DNA from: an uncultured Sutterella sp.
Lineage (GTDB): Bacteria > Pseudomonadota > Gammaproteobacteria > Burkholderiales > Burkholderiaceae_F
DNA length: 27,601 nucleotides
Assembly (NCBI GenBank): GCA_905212345.1
Contig: CAJMEC010000020.1
Span: 1-27,601 of the forward strand
Direction of reading: 5' to 3'
Below, piece after piece: positions 15,668 to 21,813 of the stretch (positions are counted from its first letter, which is position 1; each line of letters opens with the position of its first letter). Below the pieces are notes generated by a model. That model ran no database searches, was not told the DNA's origin, and saw nothing but the letters and a program-made list of their open reading frames with translations. Made by a program: the position numbers and the translations under genes.

Positions 15668-16422
15668 TGCTTTTGATCCTGTGCAGTCACATCAATTGTA
15701 TCGGAAGGTTTTGTATCGCCTTGCGTTGCTTCGGTCGCATTGTCCGCTTCTTGGACTGGCCACGGGGCGCAAGCGTTAATGGCTAATTTGTTTGCCAACG
15801 CGCTGTCACCGCGTTTTTTAGCTATGTCGGCCGGACTGATGCCCTGGTCATTGCAAAGTGTTTTATCAGCGCCGGCTTTGAGCAATACGTCAACAGTCGG
15901 CGTGGCAATGACGCGAGCGGCCATGTATAAGGGGGTGACACCGCGCTCGGTGCGGGCATTAACCTCGGCGCCCTTATCAATCAGAAAGCGGGTCATTTGA
16001 GTTTGTCCGGTGCTTGCCGCGTAATGAAGAGCCGTCCATCCGTAGTTAGCATTAACAGGCGCTCCCATGTCAATGAGTTTTTGAGCTAAAGCTTCATCGC
16101 CCTTAATTGAGGCGAGCATCAATGGGGTTTCGCCTCGCAGAGTCGGCACTTTGACATTAATTTTGAAACTCCTTAAAAGCACCTGATTGACACTGACTTT
16201 GGCGTCCATGCGGATGGCAAAAACAAGAGGGGTGTCGCCATTGGGAAGATAAAAGTTCGGGTCATAAGCCAGCTCCCTGAGCATATAGGCCACTTTAGGG
16301 GCATCGTCTTTGGCGATGGCTTCTTGAAATTGTTGCGCAAGGGGCACGCCCGGCGTAATCGATTGGGCTAAACAAACAAGGCTTTGAGCGCAAAGGGCAA
16401 GGGTAAGGCTGAGTTTAAGCAT
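15664..16422 (-). CDS. Secreted ankyrin-repeat protein
   Basis: Exported protein of 252 residues. A signal peptide (MLKLSLTLALCAQSLVCLAQ, cleavage near 20) precedes about five ankyrin repeats between residues 30 and 220, recognisable from NGDTPLVFAIR, RGETPLMLASIKGD, YGWTALHYAASTGQ, RGVTPLYMAARV and QGISPADIAKKRGD, each followed by a helix ending in a GA-type turn. The last 30 residues are polar. Ankyrin repeats mediate protein binding, so a periplasmic scaffold or inhibitor role is plausible; the partner is unknown. The gene begins two bases after the tatD stop and overlaps rlhA by four, so it is translated within that operon. Its ribosome-binding site is weak, consistent with coupling. Confidence 0.85.
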   Translation of the reverse strand: MLKLSLTLALCAQSLVCLAQSITPGVPLAQQFQEAIAKDDAPKVAYMLRELAYDPNFYLPNGDTPLVFAIRMDAKVSVNQVLLRSFKINVKVPTLRGETPLMLASIKGDEALAQKLIDMGAPVNANYGWTALHYAASTGQTQMTRFLIDKGAEVNARTERGVTPLYMAARVIATPTVDVLLKAGADKTLCNDQGISPADIAKKRGDSALANKLAINACAPWPVQEADNATEATQGDTKPSDTIDVTAQDQKQ

Positions 16423-16424
16423 AA

Positions 16425-17186
16425 TCAGATCCGGAAAAAACGATTGGCATTTTGCATCGTAAGAGCCGCAATATCCTCAATACTCTTTCCTCTCAGTTGG
16501 GCTAGAAATTGAGCCACATGAGGAACAAATGACGGTTCATTGCGCCTGCCGCGAAGGGGGACAGGTGCCAAATAGGGACTGTCGGTTTCAATGAAAATGC
16601 GGTCATCAGGCGCTTTTCGGGCCACTTCTTGAATGTCTAAGGCTGAACGGAAGGTGACGATGCCTGAAAAAGAAAGATAGCCGCCTAAATCCAACGCTTT
16701 TTTGGCAAAGTCCCAATCTCCGCAGAAGCAATGCAAGACAAAACCGCAATTTTGCGCACCGTTGGCTTTAAGAATGTCGAGTGTGTCGCAAGCCGCTTCA
16801 CGTGAATGGATGATAAGCGGTTTATTGACGAGATTGGCCGCGCGAATGTGCGTGGCAAAACGGTTACGTTGCCAATCAAGGGGTTCCCGGCAGTAGTGAT
16901 AGTCAAGCCCCGTTTCTCCGACGGCAACCATTTTCGGCTCTTTCACTCGTAAAGCGATTTCTTCTTCAGTCAGATCAGGCAATGCTTCGTCTTGCGGACT
17001 AACCGCGAAGGCGGCGTAGAGGCCTTTGTTGTCTTGAGCCAGTGTGAGAGCAGGGGCGATTTCAGCCTCTTCCGTGGCCACGACCACTGCTTGGGTTACT
17101 TGTGCCGATTTCATTCGATCAAGTACCTCAGTTTGATCATTAGCAAACTGAGGCATGTGAATGTGGCAATGAGTATCGAAAAACAT
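16425..17186 (-). CDS. TatD-family metal-dependent hydrolase
   Basis: TIM-barrel hydrolase of 253 residues (TatD/YcfH type); relatives are 3'-5' DNases or D-aminoacyl hydrolases. Metal ligands are visible: DTHCHIH near the N-terminus, VGETGLDYHY (Glu), IIHSREA (His), VLHCFCGD (His) and IETDSPYLAPVPLRGRRNEP (Asp). The ATG at 17186 is preferred over a TTG at 17201 that falls within a GC-rich hairpin; neither has a good ribosome-binding site. It is the first gene of the tatD-ankyrin-rlhA operon and lies 54 bases downstream of the acyl-CoA ligase stop. It is most like YcfH of the cytoplasmic TatD paralogues, but the paralogue cannot be fixed without a tree. Confidence 0.88.
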   Translation of the reverse strand: MFFDTHCHIHMPQFANDQTEVLDRMKSAQVTQAVVVATEEAEIAPALTLAQDNKGLYAAFAVSPQDEALPDLTEEEIALRVKEPKMVAVGETGLDYHYCREPLDWQRNRFATHIRAANLVNKPLIIHSREAACDTLDILKANGAQNCGFVLHCFCGDWDFAKKALDLGGYLSFSGIVTFRSALDIQEVARKAPDDRIFIETDSPYLAPVPLRGRRNEPSFVPHVAQFLAQLRGKSIEDIAALTMQNANRFFRI

Positions 17187-17199
17187 GGAATAATATTTC

Positions 17200-17220
17200 A
17201 AGGGGCCGACGCGGCCCCTT
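17200..17220 (-). other. GC-rich hairpin between the ligase and tatD
   Basis: Perfect 9-bp stem AAGGGGCCG/CGGCCCCTT with a three-base loop. On the minus strand it follows the acyl-CoA ligase stop by 19 bases but is trailed by GAAATATT rather than a T-run, so it is a poor terminator. It ends 13 bases before the tatD ATG and could stabilise the upstream mRNA end or limit tatD translation. Confidence 0.5.
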
Positions 17221-17239
17221 TAGATGTTAATGAAAGCAC

Positions 17240-19072
17240 TTAGCGCTTACGGGGGGAGTCGTACAACTCTTCGATTTCTTTCGCAAAGCGCTCAGCGATT
17301 TGCCGACGGCGAAGCTTCATAGTCGGTGTGAGCAGCCCGTCCTCTGCGGTCCAATGCTCGCGCAGAATGTAAACGTTTCTGGGGACACAGTACTGCGGGA
17401 AATGTCTGGCCGCCATGCGCACGCGTTTGACGACCTTAGCGCGCAAATCGCGGCAAAGGTTAAGCGCGGGGCTATCAGGCGTGATACCCACTTCTTCGCA
17501 CAAAAGCTTAAAGAGCATGTCGTTGACGACCACCAGAGCCGTAATGTAAGGGCGGCCTTCGCCGACCACCATGACTTGTTCAAAGAGGTGATCTTCCTGA
17601 ATGGCAAATTCCACATCAACGGGACTGATTTTCTCACCGGTGCTGGTGACAATGATTTCTTTGATACGACCCTTAATGCGTACTCGGCCCCCATCGCTTA
17701 AATCCACTTGGTCACCGGTTCTCAGCCATCCGTCTTCGGTGAAAGAAGCAGCAGTTTCTTTGGGCAGATTCCAGTAGCCTTTCATCATGCTCGGTCCATA
17801 GACCTGAAGTTCCTCATTTTCGCCGGCTCTGACTTGGCAACGGGCAAGCGGAAGGCCGACAGTGGCCGGGTGGTTGCCTGTAATGCCGTTCATGGAGATG
17901 ATGGGGCTGTATTCGGTCAAACCGTAAGCTTGACGGATATTAAGGCCAAGAGCGCAGAAGAATTTAGCCACCATTCCGTTTAAGGCGGCGCCGCCACTGA
18001 TGATGTATTTAAAGCGCGGACCAAAAAGCGCGCGCATGGGCGCGGCCACTCGATCAAAATAAAGGGCTTTGATGACCAAGTCCATGGCGGGCAAGCCGTC
18101 ATCTTCGAGCGGCAAATCGTTTTGCCGGCAGAAATCACGCCAGCCGGCCGCAACCACACGGTCAGCCATCAATTGAGCCGAGGCGCCTTGTCTGGCGTAC
18201 TGGGCTTGAATTTTGGCGTAAAACTGTTCAAGGATTCTTGGCACCGAGCACATGATGGTCGGATGAATATCTTTAAAGTCTTCTGCAAGCTGCATCGGAC
18301 CGCGGCTAAAGACGAGCGTGGCGCCATGGGCGACACAGTTGTAATAAGTGGCTGTCCGTTCAAACGTGTGTGAAAGTGGCAAATAGGATAAGAACAGATC
18401 CTCATCGCTCAAAGGCATCTGTTTGGCCGTATCCTGAACGTTGGAAACCACGGCGCGATGCGTGAGCATAACGCCTTTTGGACGGCCGGTTGTGCCGGAC
18501 GTGTAGACAATAGCGGCCAAATCTTCTTCAGTCGGACCGGCAGGCAAATGATTCTCATCAAAATCCTCGCCCGCTTTGAGCCACTTGTTAACACCGCAGT
18601 AATGAACCGTTTTACTTTCGCCTTCTTCCTCTTCGGTTGTAAAAACAACTTGCTCGAGCGTCGGTACCGGTGTGTCAGAATTGAAAATTGCATTCCAACG
18701 GGCTCTTGTTGTGGTCACTAAGAAGCGGCAACCGCTGTCGCTCATGATGTAGGCGGCCGATTCCGGTGTATCGATTGCGTGTAGGGGTACGGGAACCAGG
18801 GCGTTGGCGAGAGCGGCTTGGTCAAAAGTGAGCGCGTCCAGTGAATTGATTAAAAGCATGGCAACGCGATCGCCTCTCTTTAATCCCATGGTGGCAAAGG
18901 CCTTTCGCCAACGCATGACTCGTTCACCGAACTCTTTCCAAGTCACACTTGTCCACTTTTCGTGCTCGTAGTCGTAATAACGGTACCCTTCTTTTTCTGG
19001 CTTAGTCGCGAGGGTGTGCGCGAGCATTTCGGGCAAGGTTTTGAAATCATCAATGTATGTATGACCGAGCAT
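17240..19072 (-). CDS. Long-chain acyl-CoA ligase (AMP-forming), paralogue 1
   Basis: Adenylate-forming enzyme of 610 residues in the FAA1/FadD15 class, which activates fatty acids to acyl-CoA through an acyl-AMP. Core motifs are intact: the P-loop YTSGTTGRPKGVMLTH, LPLSHTFERTATYY, ISGGAALNGMVAKFF, QAYGLTEYSPII, and DGWLRTGDQVDL then RIKGRIKEIIVTSTGEKISP. The C-terminal lysine region reads LTPTMKLRRRQI. No membrane segment or signal is clear. The ATG at 19072 has AGAAG nine to thirteen bases upstream; an ATG 15 codons earlier lacks any. It is a tandem paralogue of the gene at 19223-21070, with motif-by-motif correspondence along the whole length, and a terminator hairpin separates them. Substrate chain length cannot be inferred. 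Confidence 0.88.
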   Translation of the reverse strand: MLGHTYIDDFKTLPEMLAHTLATKPEKEGYRYYDYEHEKWTSVTWKEFGERVMRWRKAFATMGLKRGDRVAMLLINSLDALTFDQAALANALVPVPLHAIDTPESAAYIMSDSGCRFLVTTTRARWNAIFNSDTPVPTLEQVVFTTEEEEGESKTVHYCGVNKWLKAGEDFDENHLPAGPTEEDLAAIVYTSGTTGRPKGVMLTHRAVVSNVQDTAKQMPLSDEDLFLSYLPLSHTFERTATYYNCVAHGATLVFSRGPMQLAEDFKDIHPTIMCSVPRILEQFYAKIQAQYARQGASAQLMADRVVAAGWRDFCRQNDLPLEDDGLPAMDLVIKALYFDRVAAPMRALFGPRFKYIISGGAALNGMVAKFFCALGLNIRQAYGLTEYSPIISMNGITGNHPATVGLPLARCQVRAGENEELQVYGPSMMKGYWNLPKETAASFTEDGWLRTGDQVDLSDGGRVRIKGRIKEIIVTSTGEKISPVDVEFAIQEDHLFEQVMVVGEGRPYITALVVVNDMLFKLLCEEVGITPDSPALNLCRDLRAKVVKRVRMAARHFPQYCVPRNVYILREHWTAEDGLLTPTMKLRRRQIAERFAKEIEELYDSPRKR

Positions 19073-19179
19073 TTTGTGGCTTCTTCGGAAAGTTTTACTA
19101 AACAGATTATTGTACATAAAGATTTCGCGAAAAATACTTCGTTTTCATGTTGATTTTTGCCTTGAAAATGGACAAAAGA

Positions 19180-19202
19180 AAAGGCAAGCGTTGCTTGCCT
19201 TT
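19180..19202 (-). terminator. Terminator between the two acyl-CoA ligase genes
   Basis: Perfect 10-bp stem AAAGGCAAGC/GCTTGCCTTT with a three-base loop, followed on the minus strand by TCTTTTG. It begins 20 bases after the stop of paralogue 2, so paralogue 1 probably has its own promoter or depends on read-through. Confidence 0.68.
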
Positions 19203-19222
19203 CAATATGAGCCGATTGCCAC

Positions 19223-21070
19223 TTAACCGGCGTGTGTTTCGTAGAGCTTATTGATGTCGTCTTGGAAACGGGCTTTGATGATTCGACGTTTTAATTTAAG
19301 AGTCGGAGTCAACATGCCGTTTTCAATGCTCCAAGGTGTAAGCGTCAAAATCAAAGCGCGGGGGACGCCATATTGCGGGAAGCCTCGGGTGAGTTTTTTC
19401 ACTTTGCGCAAAAGCGTTTGGTGAACAACTTTTGCTTCCAGCGACTTAGGATCATTCGGATCCAAATTGAGCTCTTTAGCCAATTCTTTCCAGCGTTCCA
19501 ATTCAAGCACAGCCACAAGACTGATATAAGGTAAGTCTTCACCCACGGCCATAACTTGAGCAAACATCGGATCGCTTTCGATAGCCATTTCCAGATCGGC
19601 CGGCGGAATCTTCTCACCGGTACTCGTCACGATGATTTCTTTAATACGGCCTTTGATGCGCACATGACCGGAGGGGAGAATGTCCGCTTGGTCTCCGGTT
19701 TTTAGCCATCCGTCTTCCGTGAAAATGTCAGCCGTCGCATCCGGTCGATTCCAATATCCCTTCATCACGCATGGGCCTTTGACCTGTAGCTCATCATTGT
19801 CGCCGAGTCTAAGTTGCATATTCGGCAGCGGCATACCGACCGTCGAGGGGTCGTTTTGGTGCTCTTTATTGACCGCCAAAATCGGGCTGGTTTCGGTCAT
19901 GCCGTAGCCTTGGAAGATCTGGATGCCTAACCCGATAAAGGTGCGGGCTACAGTCTGATTTAAGGCGGCGCCACCCGAAATAAACGCATGGGGCTTGATT
20001 CCGCCGAACACGTCTCGAAGCGAAGAGCCGACCTTTTTATCCAACCAGTCAGCCATTAAGCTGTCAAGGCATTCTCGCCAGGTATGTTCAACAGGCAAAC
20101 CGTTTTCTTTACAAAAACGACGCCAGCCGACTTCAACCGCCCAATTAAACACGTATCGGGTCACGGCGCCTTTCTTACTCAGTTTTTCATTTAATTTGGC
20201 ATACACCCGTTCGTAGATGCGCGGAACGGACATAAGAATCGTCGGTCGAACATAGTGCAGATCGTCAATGATCTGAAGGATATTTCGGTTAAAGTAGATC
20301 TGATTGCCCATCCCCATGGCTAAGTAATAGGTGGTCGTGCGTTCAAAAGTGTGAGACAACGGCAGGAACGAAAACCACTTATCGTTCGGACCCGGGCGGA
20401 TATTGCCCATCACGCCCTTGGCGTTTTCTAAGATATTTTCATGGGTGAGCATGACGCCCTTGGGACGACCGGTTGTGCCTGAGGTGTAGACAAGGGCGGC
20501 TAAGTCCTGGGGATCGATGCCAATGTCGGTGATTGTGACATTTTCACTTGCTTCCAGCCACTCGGCGAGTGTGCAGACATTAATGTCTGCGTTATTGACA
20601 CGGTCGTCTTCGGGAATAGAGTCATCCGTAATGATTACGGCTTTTAAGTTCGGCAAGGTGTCTGCTTGACGGATACCTTTCCACTTGAGGTACTTGGCCG
20701 TGACCAACACTCTGGCTTCGCTGTCATTGAGAATGAAGGCGCTTGACCCCGGCGTGTCGACAGCGTGAAGGGGAACAGGGACTAAGCCGCAGGCAAGTGC
20801 CGCTTGGTCAAAGCAGATGGCGTCAATGCAGTTTGGCAAAAGCATGGCCACACGCGACCCTTTTTCCAAATTGAACTTGCAAAAAGCTTTTCGCCAGCGT
20901 TGGACTCTTTCAAAGAGCTCCCGGTATGTCAGCGTTTTCCAAGACTTTTCAGTGGCAACATATTGGGTGAGAGCCGGCAGATCATCGTGACGACCCAAAT
21001 GATGAGTGAGCACTTCGGTTAAAACACGGATCTTCAGAAAATCTTCATAGCGGGATTGTGTGGTTTCCAT
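19223..21070 (-). CDS. Long-chain acyl-CoA ligase (AMP-forming), paralogue 2
   Basis: Adenylate-forming enzyme of 615 residues, same class as its downstream neighbour. Motifs: YTSGTTGRPKGVMLTHENIL, LPLSHTFERTTTYY, FISGGAALNQTVARTF, QGYGMTETSPILAVN, DGWLKTGDQADI and RIKGRIKEIIVTSTGEKIPP, ending with MLTPTLKLKRRIIKARF. The ATG at 21070 (METTQSRYEDF) is preferred over one 26 codons upstream whose extra residues look unlike any ligase N-terminus; neither has a clear ribosome-binding site. Differences from paralogue 1 are spread along the protein, so the duplication is old rather than recent. Upstream lies the long regulatory region shared with nrdD. Confidence 0.88.
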   Translation of the reverse strand: METTQSRYEDFLKIRVLTEVLTHHLGRHDDLPALTQYVATEKSWKTLTYRELFERVQRWRKAFCKFNLEKGSRVAMLLPNCIDAICFDQAALACGLVPVPLHAVDTPGSSAFILNDSEARVLVTAKYLKWKGIRQADTLPNLKAVIITDDSIPEDDRVNNADINVCTLAEWLEASENVTITDIGIDPQDLAALVYTSGTTGRPKGVMLTHENILENAKGVMGNIRPGPNDKWFSFLPLSHTFERTTTYYLAMGMGNQIYFNRNILQIIDDLHYVRPTILMSVPRIYERVYAKLNEKLSKKGAVTRYVFNWAVEVGWRRFCKENGLPVEHTWRECLDSLMADWLDKKVGSSLRDVFGGIKPHAFISGGAALNQTVARTFIGLGIQIFQGYGMTETSPILAVNKEHQNDPSTVGMPLPNMQLRLGDNDELQVKGPCVMKGYWNRPDATADIFTEDGWLKTGDQADILPSGHVRIKGRIKEIIVTSTGEKIPPADLEMAIESDPMFAQVMAVGEDLPYISLVAVLELERWKELAKELNLDPNDPKSLEAKVVHQTLLRKVKKLTRGFPQYGVPRALILTLTPWSIENGMLTPTLKLKRRIIKARFQDDINKLYETHAG

Positions 21071-21280
21071 GGCGCTTGCTATATCAGATATCAATGACAA
21101 TGACTTGCTAAGAATACTGGTATTTGCCCTTAATGTTAAGAGAATCATCCGAACGGATTACTTTCTAGAAATGGCTACCAATTTACAAAAAAGTGGATAA
21201 AACGATTAAGTCAGTATTGAAAATTAGGTGAAAAACCCTAAAAAATCCCAAAATTTTATAAGAAAAACAATAAGATGTTA

Positions 21281-21308
21281 TTGCAATAGCGTTTTTTTAA
21301 GATAAAAT
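21281..21308 (+). promoter_or_regulatory. Sigma-70-type promoter for the structured RNA
   Basis: TTGCAA (21281-21286) and TAAAAT (21303-21308) separated by 16 bases. The predicted start, about 21314, falls just before the first stem of the candidate RNA, which supports the pairing. Confidence 0.5.
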
Positions 21309-21312
21309 TAAG

Positions 21313-21466
21313 AACAGATTTTCCAAGCATGTAAGCTCCTCAATTGTAAGAGCGAATTCAAGGCCTGGTCAGCAATGAATCTCTCTCTTACCATGCTTAG
21401 CAGTGGATGGGTTATCGAAGTCGGGCAACGAATTTCGGTAACCCATTTCATTTTCAAATTTTTTTG
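21313..21466 (+). ncRNA. Candidate structured small RNA or nrdD leader with its own terminator
   Basis: About 150 bases with two nested structural units. Unit 1: AAGCATG (21325-21331) pairs with CATGCTT (21392-21398), and inside it GTAAGAG (21346-21352) pairs with CTCTTAC (21385-21391), which is directly adjacent on the 3' side, then ATTCA (21356-21360) with TGAAT (21376-21380); a 15-base apical loop contains GGCCTGGTC. Unit 2: a 13-bp stem (21407-21419 with 21434-21446, one GU pair) with a 14-base loop, followed by TTCATTTTCAAATTTTTTTG, which looks like a terminator. A promoter stands just upstream. I checked by eye against 6S, SRP RNA, tmRNA, and cobalamin, FMN and TPP riboswitch signatures and recognised none. 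It may be a free small RNA, or an attenuated leader of nrdD. Confidence 0.5.
21407..21466 (+). terminator. Terminator-like hairpin upstream of nrdD
   Basis: ATGGGTTATCGAA pairs with TTCGGTAACCCAT over 13 positions including one GU pair, followed by a T-rich tail with a run of seven T at 21459-21465. It lies about 350 bases before the nrdD start and would end the candidate RNA. Confidence 0.6.
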
Positions 21467-21558
21467 CCTGTCAAACGCGCAACGTAGCCGGTCTAAAGAG
21501 CGCTGGCATGCCTAATCGCTTAATTTTCCTTGCTAAAACAATAAGTTTGCCCATTTTT

Positions 21559-21605
21559 AAACAATTCATTGTTCGCTTTTACTTTATAAACACAACATAT
21601 TGTGT
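21559..21605. promoter_or_regulatory. Two NrdR boxes spaced 31 bp
   Basis: The site at 21590-21605 (ACACAACATATTGTGT) matches the NrdR box consensus acaCwAtATaTwGtgt at all but one position. A weaker palindrome at 21559-21574 (AAACAATTCATTGTTC) keeps the core C, A, T and G positions. The core C of each, at 21562 and 21593, are exactly 31 bp apart, three helical turns, which is the spacing known for paired NrdR boxes. NrdR is the ATP/dATP-sensing repressor of ribonucleotide reductase genes, and nrdD follows. Confidence 0.82.
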
Positions 21606-21671
21606 TCAAGGGAAAACCCTATATTTTTAAAATTTATCCCATTGTTCTGTAAATCAAGTGTTTTTTTAAAC

Positions 21672-21680
21672 TGTGGATAA
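21672..21680 (-). promoter_or_regulatory. Perfect DnaA box in the nrdD upstream region
   Basis: TGTGGATAA on the plus strand, that is TTATCCACA on the minus strand, the strict DnaA 9-mer. DnaA regulates nrdAB in E. coli, so a role at nrdD is possible. No cluster of boxes exists, so an origin is not proposed. Confidence 0.45.
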
Positions 21681-21813
21681 GTCACTAATCTAAATGTAGT
21701 GCGTTCCCTAAAAGTGCTTAATAAATAGGCAGAAAAATCACAGTACTTCTTTAAAGTTAATCGTGCAATCGCTCAGTTATTGGGAGCGATATTCGTTTTT
21801 TGGAGTACCTCTG

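Larger units (their letters stand above)
21071..21813. other. Long AT-rich intergenic region between an acyl-CoA ligase and nrdD
   Basis: Stretch of 743 bases with no convincing protein gene. From left to right: AT-rich DNA likely holding the ligase promoter (no clear one found) and a near-consensus DnaA box (TTATCCACT, 21200-21192); a promoter at 21281-21308; a structured RNA ending in a terminator (21313-21466); a stretch with nothing recognised (21467-21558); two NrdR boxes (21559-21605); a perfect DnaA box (21672-21680); and the nrdD ribosome-binding site at 21802-21805. Confidence 0.75.

Noticed and set aside
21375..21515. Open frame of 46 codons (starting MNLSLTMLSSGWVIE) across the structured RNA
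   Set aside because: No ribosome-binding site, and it runs through both sides of the terminator stem; the RNA structure explains the region better.
21616..21631. Third NrdR-like box
   Set aside because: The match is confined to one half and its offset from the good box is 26 bp, not a whole number of helical turns.
21601..21661. FNR site near AAATCAAG before nrdD
   Set aside because: Only the ATCAA half matches; the other half is GTTCT, far from TTGAT.
21071..21813. Replication origin, suggested by AT-rich DNA and two DnaA-box-like 9-mers
   Set aside because: Only one box is perfect, the two are about 480 bases apart, and no origin-associated genes (dnaA, dnaN, rpmH, gidA) are nearby.
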